DNA of 7,315 nt, from NCBI GenBank assembly GCA_022508685.1, contig JAFLUS010000093.1, positions 1 through 7,315 on the forward strand. The letters are read 5' to 3'. A program made the translations under genes and the position numbers. Origin of the DNA: Prevotellaceae bacterium. Its GTDB lineage: Bacteria > Bacteroidota > Bacteroidia > Bacteroidales > Bacteroidaceae. Below, piece by piece: positions 1-5,360 of this stretch (position 1 is its first letter; each line of letters opens with the position of its first letter). The notes under the pieces were generated by a model, which did no database searches, had not been told where the DNA came from, and saw only the letters and a list, made by a program, of their open reading frames with translations.

Positions 1-88
1 GAAGTGCACTTCAGTTCAATTTAGAGTGCACTTCAGATGCAACGGAAGTGCACTCCAAATTGCATAAAAGTGGAATGCAGTGTAGCCT
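1..88. repeat. 22-bp-period array of palindromic motifs (partial at left edge)
   Basis: The 8-bp palindrome AGTGCACT occurs at 3-10, 25-32 and 47-54, exactly 22 bp apart. A degenerate copy (AGTGGAAT, 6 of 8 matching) falls in the same register at 69-76. The first copy sits in a perfect 12-bp palindrome, GAAGTGCACTTC (1-12). The sequence after each core (often CA followed by an AT-rich stretch) is only loosely conserved. The array begins at base 1, so it probably continues to the left. A 22-bp period puts every dyad on about the same helix face. That would suit a row of operator-like sites, but it also suits a simple intergenic tandem repeat. Function is unknown. Confidence 0.75.
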
Positions 89-130
89 ATTGTAAATCAG
101 CAGTTTATATTGCATACACTTTACAAGGCA

Positions 131-155
131 GTTAGTTGCGAATTTCGCAACTAAC
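131..155. repeat. 25-bp inverted repeat (12-bp arms)
   Basis: GTTAGTTGCGAA (131-142) is followed by one base and its exact reverse complement, TTCGCAACTAAC (144-155). As RNA it could form a 10-11 bp stem with a 3-5 nt loop. No run of T follows on either strand, so it is a poor intrinsic terminator. It could be a protein-binding dyad, the end of an upstream transcript, or part of the same intergenic repeat family as the array at 1-88. The rest of 156-271 is AT-rich, and I see no gene in it. Confidence 0.7.
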
Positions 156-271
156 AATCGTGAGCAGATTTGTGCATTTCTTCATGCGTATATACCTTAT
201 ATATAGATTTTTCTTCCTGACGATTTGGCATTTTGAAACGCCTGTCAAAGGCTTTTATCGAAGATTTTCAC

Positions 272-279
272 TAATTTTG
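272..279 (+). promoter_or_regulatory. Bacteroidetes -7 promoter element for the U32 gene
   Basis: TAATTTTG fits the TAnnTTTG -7 consensus of the Bacteroidetes primary sigma factor. It lies 17 bp before the ATG at 297. No good TTTG -33 element is found at the usual 17-20 bp distance; only T-rich sequence lies around 253-256. Transcription would start about 10 nt before the ATG, giving a very short leader without a Shine-Dalgarno site. Confidence 0.55.
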
Positions 280-296
280 CAGAAAAATCGAGAACG

Positions 297-1550
297 ATGA
301 ACCGAACAGACTTTGAGATTATGGCGCCCGTAGGCTCACGCGAGAGTCTGGCTGCCGCCATCCATGCCGGTGCCGACTCCGTGTATTTCGGCGTGGGACG
401 ACTCAATATGCGGGCACACTCTGCCAACGACTTCACCATCGGCGACCTGCGCGACATCGCCGCCACATGCCGCGAGCATGGGCTGCGCAGTTACCTCACC
501 GTCAACACCGTCATCTACGACGACGACTTCGAAGCCATGCACGAAATCGTGGATGCCGCACGCGAGGCTGGCATCTCGGCAGTCATCGCCAGCGACGTCG
601 CCGTCATGACCTACTGCCGCAGCGTGGGGCAGGAGGTGCACCTGAGCACGCAACTCAACATTTCCAACATCGAGGCGCTGCGCTTCTACGCCCAGTTTGC
701 CGACGTGGTGGTGCTGGCGCGCGAACTCAATATGTGGCAGGTGAGCGACATCTGGCAACAAATTCAGCAACAGCACATCACGGGGCCGTCGGGCGAACTC
801 GTGCGCATCGAGATGTTCTGCCACGGCGCACTCTGCATGGCTGTCAGCGGCAAATGCTACCTCAGCCTCAACAACGCCGGACGCAGTGCCAACCGCGGCG
901 AATGCGTGCAAATCTGCCGTCGTGGCTACGAAGTGACCGACCTCGAAACCGGCACGCGCCTCAACATCGACAACCGCTACATCATGTCGCCCAAAGACCT
1001 GAAGACCATTCAATTCATCGACATCATGATGAACGCGGGCGTGCGCGTGTTCAAGATAGAGGGACGCGCACGCGGGCCCGAATACGTGCAGACCGTCGTC
1101 GAAGCCTACAACGAAGCCCTGTGCGCCGTCTGCGACGGCACGTTCCACGCCGACGAAGCCCGGCTGCAACGCTGGGACGACCAACTGGCAACCGTCTTCA
1201 ACCGCGGTTTCTGGGACGGATACTATCAGGGGCAGCGGCTCGGCGAATGGTGCGACGCCTACGGGTCGAAAGCCACCGAACGGAAGGTCTACGTCGGAAA
1301 GTGCGTGAAATACTTTTCAAAAATCGGCGTTGCCGAATTTCTCATCGAGAACGAACCGCTCCGCACGGGCGACAAGATACTCGTGACCGGCACCACCACC
1401 GGTGCACTCATCCAGCACGCCGACGAAATCCGCTTCGACCTCCAGCCCGTCGACACTGCCGAACGCGGACAGCACGTCTCCATCCGCACCGCCGAACGCG
1501 TGCGACCCAACGACAAACTCTACGTGCTCGTCCCGCGCAGCCTCGTCTGA
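297..1550 (+). CDS. Peptidase U32 family protein (TrhP/PrtC-like)
   Basis: This 417-residue protein carries the complete U32 family signature at residues 172-190 (E172, F174, G177, C180, G185, C187, S190). Further cysteines at 175, 203 and 207 lie in a GECxxxCR segment. Such cysteines in characterised relatives are tied to an iron-sulfur cluster. The N-terminal MAPVGS segment and the KIEGR segment near 253-257 are also typical. Historic members such as Porphyromonas PrtC were called collagenases. The better-supported role for E. coli TrhP (YegQ) is prephenate-dependent 5-hydroxylation of uridine 34 in tRNA, and RlhA modifies 23S rRNA. Length suits TrhP rather than the longer RlhA. The start at 297 places the conserved N-terminus at residues 7-13, as expected. 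It is probably a cytoplasmic RNA-modification protein; the exact substrate is inferred. It appears monocistronic, with an ECF-type promoter following its stop. Confidence 0.93.
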   Translation: MNRTDFEIMAPVGSRESLAAAIHAGADSVYFGVGRLNMRAHSANDFTIGDLRDIAATCREHGLRSYLTVNTVIYDDDFEAMHEIVDAAREAGISAVIASDVAVMTYCRSVGQEVHLSTQLNISNIEALRFYAQFADVVVLARELNMWQVSDIWQQIQQQHITGPSGELVRIEMFCHGALCMAVSGKCYLSLNNAGRSANRGECVQICRRGYEVTDLETGTRLNIDNRYIMSPKDLKTIQFIDIMMNAGVRVFKIEGRARGPEYVQTVVEAYNEALCAVCDGTFHADEARLQRWDDQLATVFNRGFWDGYYQGQRLGEWCDAYGSKATERKVYVGKCVKYFSKIGVAEFLIENEPLRTGDKILVTGTTTGALIQHADEIRFDLQPVDTAERGQHVSIRTAERVRPNDKLYVLVPRSLV

Positions 1551-1580
1551 CCACTTTTCTGAAAAAAATCTTCCGATTGC

Positions 1581-1609
1581 TGTAACTTTTTCCCACCCTT
1601 CCCCGTCTA
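1581..1609 (+). promoter_or_regulatory. ECF-type promoter, probably autoregulatory
   Basis: TGTAAC (1581-1586), followed by a run of T, is separated by 17 bp from CGTCTA (1604-1609). This resembles the -35 (AAC) and -10 (CGTC) elements recognised by ECF sigma factors. It lies directly before an ECF sigma gene, which suggests that the sigma factor drives its own transcription. Start would fall about 7-8 bases after CGTC, near 1614-1616, leaving a leader of only about 8 nt before the ATG at 1623. A weaker alternative reading is TAACTTTT (1583-1590) as an imperfect housekeeping -7 element. Confidence 0.55.
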
Positions 1610-1622
1610 CACCTATAGAGCG

Positions 1623-2129
1623 ATGAACGAAAACCGTTTCCGACACGAAGTGCTGCCCCTCAAGGACCGGCTGTTCCGACTGGCACTGCGCATCACGCTC
1701 AACCGCGAAGACGCCGAGGACATCGTGCAGGAAACCATGGTCAGGGCATGGCGCGAAATGCAGCAGCAGGACATCGGCAACATGGAGGCCTTCTGCACGA
1801 CCATTTGCCACAACCTCAGCATCGACCACAGACAGCGACGCGAACAGCAGAACATCACGTTCGACACCTCGCTGCACGACGTGGCAGACATCGCCCCGAA
1901 TGCCGATGAACGCATCAGCCACGAGGAGCGCATCGCGCAACTCCGCACGCTGCTCGACCAACTGCCCGAAAAACAACGCATCGCCATCCAGTTGCGCGAC
2001 ATCGAAGGACAGACTTACCGCGACATCGCGCAAATCATGCAAATCACCGAAAACGACGTAAAAATCAACATCTTCAGAGCAAGGCAGCGGCTCAAGGAAC
2101 ATGCTGCACGACTCCACACTTCACGCTAA
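1623..2129 (+). CDS. ECF-family RNA polymerase sigma factor
   Basis: The 168-residue protein has only sigma regions 2 and 4, as in group 4 (ECF) sigma factors. Region 2 spans about residues 8-74, with the region 2.2 core DAEDIVQETMVRAW at 30-43 that contacts the RNA polymerase clamp and a basic end (DHRQRR, 68-73). A linker rich in acidic residues follows. Region 4 spans about 105-160, with LPEKQRIAIQLRDIEGQTY leading into a helix-turn-helix around 130-154 that would read the -35 element. It would redirect core RNA polymerase to a small regulon in response to an unknown, probably envelope, signal. The next gene begins 10 bp after the stop and encodes a likely membrane partner. The ATG at 1623 gives the usual N-terminal length, and no Shine-Dalgarno site is seen. 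Confidence 0.93.
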   Translation: MNENRFRHEVLPLKDRLFRLALRITLNREDAEDIVQETMVRAWREMQQQDIGNMEAFCTTICHNLSIDHRQRREQQNITFDTSLHDVADIAPNADERISHEERIAQLRTLLDQLPEKQRIAIQLRDIEGQTYRDIAQIMQITENDVKINIFRARQRLKEHAARLHTSR

Positions 2130-2139
2130 ACCGACAACC

Positions 2140-2676
2140 ATGGACTACAAATACATCGAGCAACTGCTGGAACGATACTGGGAAGGCACCACCACACTGG
2201 AGGAGGAGCAAATTCTGCACGCCTTCTTCTGCCAAGACGAACTGCCGGAACAACTGCAGTGCTACGCCCCGCTCTTCAACATGCAACACCAAGAGCGTGC
2301 CGTTGCTGCTCCCGAAGCGCTGGAACAGCGCATCATGGACGCCATCGCGAACGAAATGCGGGGCGAGCAACCGACAGCGAGCGTGAAGATACGCACCGTC
2401 GGCTTCCGCCGTCGGCTGACACCATTCTTCCATGCAGCAGCATCCATCGCCCTGCTCGTCATGGCGGGACTTGCCGTCGAGCACGCCAGCACGCCACACA
2501 TCCAGACGCCCGGAAACGGCAGCAGCATCGTGGCCGGCACGTATGTAAAGACGGACGACGTTGCCAACGTGATACAGCAGTCGCAGCAACCGCAAACCGA
2601 CGTCGTGACGGCGCAAGCCGACTCGCTCGTCGTCCCCACGCTGCCGGTGCTCGAAGACACGGACGCGGAGCCGTGA
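2140..2676 (+). CDS. Single-pass membrane protein, probable anti-sigma-like partner
   Basis: This 178-residue protein follows the sigma gene by 10 bp, so the two are likely co-transcribed. The N-terminal part (1-70) is predicted helical and acidic, opening with MDYKYIEQLLERYWEG and an EEEQ segment. That style is common for small proteins encoded after ECF sigma genes in Bacteroidales. A basic stretch (RRR, 90-92) precedes one hydrophobic segment at about 94-113, followed by a polar Gln/Thr/Asp-rich tail. This predicts a cytoplasmic N-terminus and a periplasmic C-terminus, as in anti-sigma factors. An HxxxC pair (H27, C31) exists, but the second cysteine of the zinc anti-sigma motif is missing. 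An in-frame ATG at 2101 would overlap the sigma gene; 2140 is preferred because the conserved-looking sequence starts there. Anti-sigma activity is inferred from context. Confidence 0.8.
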   Translation: MDYKYIEQLLERYWEGTTTLEEEQILHAFFCQDELPEQLQCYAPLFNMQHQERAVAAPEALEQRIMDAIANEMRGEQPTASVKIRTVGFRRRLTPFFHAAASIALLVMAGLAVEHASTPHIQTPGNGSSIVAGTYVKTDDVANVIQQSQQPQTDVVTAQADSLVVPTLPVLEDTDAEP

Positions 2677-2810
2677 CACGAACGAAGAAACTTACCTTTT
2701 AACCAAACAATATTAACTGCTTCCTTAAAACAAACGGAACGAAGGTTCCATTCTCTCTCAATCCGAAAACGACGATGCCGTGAGGCGCACGTCTTTTCAC
2801 AAAAAGGTAT
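2677..2810. other. Intergenic stretch after the sigma operon
   Basis: AT-rich spacer between two convergent transcription units. The only structure I see is a small hairpin, GGAAC-GAAG-GTTCC (2736-2749), followed by a pyrimidine-rich run. It is too weak to be called a terminator. No open frame here shows protein-like features. Confidence 0.5.
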
Positions 2811-2841
2811 GCCCTGCTCGCAGACAATGCGGCAGGGCTTT
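2801..2841. terminator. Bidirectional hairpin terminator between convergent genes
   Basis: GCCCTGC (2811-2817) pairs with GCAGGGC (2832-2838). Inside it, CGCA (2819-2822) pairs with TGCG (2828-2831) around a 5-nt loop, with one bulged T. On the - strand the stem is followed by a short spacer and then a run of five T (complement of 2801-2805), 34 bp after the stop of the - strand gene. On the + strand the following sequence is TTTCC and then GTTT. It most likely ends the 2872-3855 gene, and may also stop read-through from the sigma operon. Confidence 0.65.
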
Positions 2842-2871
2842 CCGTTTGCAGTCCGTCGGCAGCGGAGGACG

Positions 2872-3855
2872 TCACTTTATCTGCGCCAGCAACTGCATGG
2901 AAGCGGCACGGCGCAGTTGCTGCGCTTCCGAGAGTGCGTTGCGCTTGTGTCGGAAGGCCGTCCATACGCGGAAAAGGAGATAGAGCCACACTGCCAGCAG
3001 CACGGCCCACGTTATCCAATTGCTGAAAAGTGCAACGCTGAATATTCGCTGAATGGCATAGACGAGGGCGAGAGGAAGCAGTGCCAGCACGATGTCGAAC
3101 AGCACTTCTCCGCGATAGCGGTTGCGGATGTCGCGCGTCGCACCCTTGTCCTGCGGGACGGTCTGTGCCGTGTGCACGCCTCTGCCGTCCATGAGGGCAT
3201 AGTAGGTATTCTGCTGATAGGAATAGTGCAGTTGCCAAACGGGAACGTAGACCAGTCTGCCGTTGGTGGTGAACGTGTGGGTGAAGACGGTTTTCAGTCC
3301 TTTATACTTTTGTCCTTTCAGTTGGGCACGGGCTGCATTTTCGGCTTGCTCCTGCAGCAGCGCCTTGCCTCGCTTGCTGAATTGCTCGTCGGCCTTGCGA
3401 TTGACTTTCCACGCGTCGGTTTCGATTTCAGTGTGCGCCGTGAGCGTGCGGTCGTCAACAGGAGTGAAATCCGCCGACGTGTAGGGAATGGTTTCGGAAA
3501 ACTGGACGATTTCGTCGGGAAGCCGCGAGCCCTCGTACGCCGTGAGCATGAAGGCGAACGTGCCGTCGGTGTTGCCTTCGGCGGGTTGGTAGTCCATGCG
3601 CTTCTTGCCGTCGGCTTCGACGAACTCGGCTTGGCGTCGGCACGTCCATCGGGCAGTGAATGTGCCTTCGTAGAGGAACATGGGCAGATAGGTTCGCTCC
3701 ATGTCCTGCGGATGGATGTGGGCAAAAATGTCGGTCGGCACATAGGGTGTGTCGATGAGTTTCGTAGCGACGTGCTGGGCAAAATCGCGTTTCGTGGTGG
3801 TGAAGAGCGCGATGCGATGCGGCAGATGTGCGGTTGCGTTTTCAGAAGTTTCCAT
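2872..3855 (-). CDS. Membrane protein resembling ribbon-less zinc-ribbon membrane proteins
   Basis: I cannot assign a function to this 327-residue protein. A soluble N-terminal part (1-245) starts with [19 protein letters not shown] and contains [15 protein letters not shown] (56-70), a charged helix around 155-185, and [12 protein letters not shown] (202-213) ahead of a YYALMDGRG segment. This order recalls bacterial membrane proteins, often annotated as zinc-ribbon or primosomal-protein-N'-like, with a YVPYW segment, a helical middle and a 'LLPVW..Y.Y..K.Y...VNG.TG' stretch. Those usually open with a CxxC zinc ribbon; here there is none, and the upstream frame reaches a stop within 14 codons without one. 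Two hydrophobic segments lie at about 251-270 and 278-298, followed by a basic, Ala/Gln-rich cytoplasmic tail. The gene is divergent from xth. The family link is from memory of motif order and is only moderately secure. Confidence 0.8.
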   Translation of the reverse strand: METSENATAHLPHRIALFTTTKRDFAQHVATKLIDTPYVPTDIFAHIHPQDMERTYLPMFLYEGTFTARWTCRRQAEFVEADGKKRMDYQPAEGNTDGTFAFMLTAYEGSRLPDEIVQFSETIPYTSADFTPVDDRTLTAHTEIETDAWKVNRKADEQFSKRGKALLQEQAENAARAQLKGQKYKGLKTVFTHTFTTNGRLVYVPVWQLHYSYQQNTYYALMDGRGVHTAQTVPQDKGATRDIRNRYRGEVLFDIVLALLPLALVYAIQRIFSVALFSNWITWAVLLAVWLYLLFRVWTAFRHKRNALSEAQQLRRAASMQLLAQIK

Positions 3856-3889
3856 GTGCAGGGTGTTGAAAAAATGGTTTCGTTGCGGG

Positions 3890-3897
3890 CAAAATTA
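3890..3897 (-). promoter_or_regulatory. -7 promoter element for the 2872-3855 gene
   Basis: Read on the - strand, this is TAATTTTG, a full match to TAnnTTTG, placed 34 bp before the ATG at 3855. No clear TTTG -33 partner is present at the expected distance, so the promoter call rests on one element. The predicted leader is about 28 nt. Confidence 0.5.
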
Positions 3898-3922
3898 CGA
3901 AGTTTTTGTGAATTATTGCGCG

Positions 3923-3951
3923 TTTGTCGGAAATAAATCAGTATTTTTGCA
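3923..3951 (+). promoter_or_regulatory. xth: Bacteroidetes-type promoter for xth
   Basis: TTTG (3923-3926) and TATTTTTG (3944-3951, TAnnTTTG) are 17 bp apart, close to the usual -33/-7 arrangement in this phylum. Transcription would begin near 3957-3959, about 22 nt before the ATG at 3980. The leader is T-rich and has no Shine-Dalgarno site. Confidence 0.7.
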
Positions 3952-3979
3952 GCAAATAACGCTCAATTTGTTTTTTCGT

Positions 3980-4732
3980 ATGAAACTGATTTCATGGAAT
4001 GTAAACGGGCTGCGTGCATGCTGCGGCAAGGGTTTTGCCGACGCGTTCGCGCGGTTGGATGCCGATTTCTTCTGCCTGCAAGAGACGAAAATGCAGGAGG
4101 GACAACTCGACTTGCAGTTCGAAGGCTATCGGTCGTACTGGAACTATGCGGAAAAGAAGGGATATAGCGGTACGGCGATTTACACGCGCCATGAGCCGCT
4201 GTCGGTGGCTTACGGCATGGGCGTGGACGAGCACGACCACGAAGGACGTGTCATCACGCTGGAAACGGCTGACTTCTTCCTCGTCACGGTCTATACGCCC
4301 AATTCACAGGACGGGCTGCGCAGACTCGACTACCGGATGCAATGGGAAGACGACTTCCGTGCCTTCCTGCTGCGACTGCGCGAGCGGAAGCCGGTGGTGG
4401 TGTGTGGCGACATGAACGTGGCGCACGAGGAAATCGACTTGAAAAATCCCAAGTCAAATCGTCGTAACGCGGGATTTACGGACGAGGAGCGTGCAAAGTT
4501 CTCCGAACTGCTTGGCAGCGGCTTCGTCGACACGTTCCGCCATTTCTATCCCGATGCAACGGACGCATACTCGTGGTGGTCGTATCGTTTCCATGCCCGC
4601 GAGAAGAATGCGGGGTGGCGCATCGACTATTTCCTTGCGTCTGACGAACTGCGGGGACGGCTGACGGCCGCACGCATCCATGCCGACGTCATGGGCAGCG
4701 ACCACTGCCCCGTGGAGTTGCAAATCGACTGA
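3980..4732 (+). CDS. xth: Exodeoxyribonuclease III (AP endonuclease)
   Basis: This 250-residue Mg-dependent nuclease of the EEP superfamily cleaves DNA 5' to abasic sites and removes 3' blocking groups and nucleotides in base-excision repair. It is about the normal length for ExoIII/ExoA. All active-site landmarks are present: N7 in SWNVNGLRA, the metal ligand E35 in LQETK, Y105 in VTVYTPN, D144 and N146 in [14 protein letters not shown]216 in WRIDYFLAS, and the D241-H242 pair in SDHCPVEL. The open frame extends upstream to 3749, but ATG 3980 is chosen because the first conserved strand starts right there and a good promoter lies at 3923-3951, inside the extension. The gene appears monocistronic, divergent from the membrane-protein gene and convergent with HU. 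Confidence 0.96.
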   Translation: MKLISWNVNGLRACCGKGFADAFARLDADFFCLQETKMQEGQLDLQFEGYRSYWNYAEKKGYSGTAIYTRHEPLSVAYGMGVDEHDHEGRVITLETADFFLVTVYTPNSQDGLRRLDYRMQWEDDFRAFLLRLRERKPVVVCGDMNVAHEEIDLKNPKSNRRNAGFTDEERAKFSELLGSGFVDTFRHFYPDATDAYSWWSYRFHAREKNAGWRIDYFLASDELRGRLTAARIHADVMGSDHCPVELQID

Positions 4733-4741
4733 CGCAACGCA

Positions 4742-4778
4742 ACTGCGTGACTGCCATACCGACTGCGCGACTGCATAC
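4742..4778. repeat. Imperfect 20-bp tandem duplication after xth
   Basis: ACTGCG, one base, GACTGC and then ATAC occurs at 4742-4759 and again at 4762-4778. The first copy has one extra base before ATAC. It lies between the xth stop and the terminator hairpin, in non-coding sequence. It is probably a local slippage duplication. Confidence 0.6.
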
Positions 4779-4820
4779 AAAAACAGGAGCCTCCGCCGTG
4801 GAGACTCCTGTTTGCTTGTT
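4776..4820. terminator. Strong bidirectional terminator between xth and HU
   Basis: AAACAGGAG (4781-4789) pairs with CTCCTGTTT (4805-4813). After a single C/A mismatch, CTCC (4791-4794) pairs with GGAG (4800-4803) around a GCCGT loop. The stem is 13 bp in all. On the - strand it is followed by a continuous T run (complement of the A run at 4779-4783), 25 bp after the HU stop. On the + strand it is followed by TTTGCTTGTT. It can end both convergent transcripts. Confidence 0.85.
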
Positions 4821-4838
4821 CAGAAGGATTGCCAACGA

Positions 4839-5111
4839 TTAGTTGAGCGCTGCTGTCAGTTCTGCACCACCCTTGAATTTTGCAGTCTTCTTTGCTGCAA
4901 TAGTGATGGTTTCCTTTGTAGCGGGGTTGATGCCCTGACGTTCACCACGTTCAGCAACAGAGAATGTGCCAAAACCAACGAGAGCAACTTTGTCACCAGC
5001 CTTCAATGCTTCAGCGATTGCTTCAATAGTAGCGTCGACTGCCTTCTTAGCGTCTGCCTTGCTCAATGCAGCCTTTGCTGCAACTGCGCTAACGAGTTCA
5101 CTTTTGTTCAT
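4839..5111 (-). CDS. hup: HU family DNA-binding protein
   Basis: This 90-residue protein is the standard length for a bacterial HU subunit, which bends and compacts DNA in the nucleoid. Helical dimerisation residues fill 1-40. The GFGTF strand lies at 46-50, then the DNA-binding arm with R55, R58, G60 and the intercalating proline in INP (61-63). A Lys-rich return strand ([11 protein letters not shown]) follows. It lacks the extra C-terminal extension seen in some Bacteroidetes HU-like proteins. Codon choice is unlike the neighbours: Ala is mostly GCA/GCT, Gly mostly GGT and Arg is CGT, whereas flanking genes prefer GCC, GGC and CGC. This is typical of selection for high expression. It has its own promoter about 80 bp upstream and a strong terminator. 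Confidence 0.97.
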   Translation of the reverse strand: MNKSELVSAVAAKAALSKADAKKAVDATIEAIAEALKAGDKVALVGFGTFSVAERGERQGINPATKETITIAAKKTAKFKGGAELTAALN

Positions 5112-5195
5112 AAAATCGGTTTTTAGAAGTTAATATTAAATAGTGGATAATTTGTTTCACACGTTCCATAGCCGTTTTCCGACCAAGTCTTGGGG

Positions 5196-5226
5196 CAAAG
5201 TTATAGTTTTCACCGCAACAAACAAA
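5196..5226 (-). promoter_or_regulatory. hup: Promoter for HU
   Basis: On the - strand, TTTG (complement of 5223-5226) is followed after 19 bp by TAACTTTG (complement of 5196-5203), a full TAnnTTTG match. The start would be near 5188-5190, giving a leader of about 78 nt. That is the longest leader predicted in this window. Two further CAAA copies (5219-5222, 5227-5230) could serve as alternative -33 elements. Confidence 0.75.
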
Positions 5227-5281
5227 CAAAAAATATAAAAAATTGAAGTTTTTTCTTAAAAAAAGCACGATTTAGCACGTT

Positions 5282-5317
5282 TTTGACTCCTCGTAAGCGA
5301 AAAAAGCGGTAATTTTG
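5282..5317 (+). promoter_or_regulatory. Promoter for the rhomboid/EEP operon
   Basis: TAATTTTG (5310-5317) matches the TAnnTTTG -7 element, 43 bp before the ATG at 5361. The nearest TTTG upstream (5282-5285) is 24 bp away, longer than usual, so the -33 part is doubtful. The predicted leader is about 37 nt. The rest of 5112-5360 is A/T-rich promoter sequence between divergent genes and shows no other feature. Confidence 0.6.
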
Positions 5318-5360
5318 CATTCGAATAGATAGGTCTATACACGTTAACACGCTGAATGTT

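Noticed and set aside
1..88. CRISPR array
   Set aside because: The 22-bp period leaves only about 10 bp between the conserved cores, and these intervals are not unique spacers of normal size. No cas genes are nearby.
336..1184. A 282-codon - strand open frame inside the U32 gene
   Set aside because: It is antisense to a protein with a perfect family signature. Its His/Val/Asp-rich composition is typical of the complement of GC-rich coding DNA.
467..1585. A 372-codon + strand open frame overlapping the U32 gene
   Set aside because: Its Arg/His-rich product is a +1/+2 frame shadow of the U32 gene with no domain.
1317..2117. A 266-codon - strand open frame across the U32/sigma junction
   Set aside because: It spans two well-supported genes in antisense and would have to cross the ECF promoter. 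No motif was recognised.
2101..2139. Upstream ATG for the membrane partner gene, overlapping the sigma gene
   Set aside because: The 13 extra residues show no conserved character, and the start at 2140 gives the family-like N-terminus.
2809..3936. A 375-codon + strand open frame opposite the 2872-3855 gene
   Set aside because: It is longer than the gene called here, but its product is a low-hydrophobicity, Arg-rich shadow without recognisable motifs. It runs through the promoter region of the opposite gene. The - strand frame has clear membrane segments, its own -7 element and a terminator.
3749..3979. N-terminal extension of Xth from the upstream in-frame ATG
   Set aside because: The extension covers the promoter and the divergent gene's coding region, and ExoIII proteins begin directly with the [14 protein letters not shown] strand found at 3980.
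5240..5275. A/T homopolymer hairpin between HU and the rhomboid gene
   Set aside because: T-run/A-run pairing in very AT-rich promoter DNA between divergent genes is expected by composition, and no transcript needs ending there.
5329..5338. ATAG-GT-CTAT dyad near the rhomboid transcript start
   Set aside because: Four-base arms are too short to be meaningful without other evidence.
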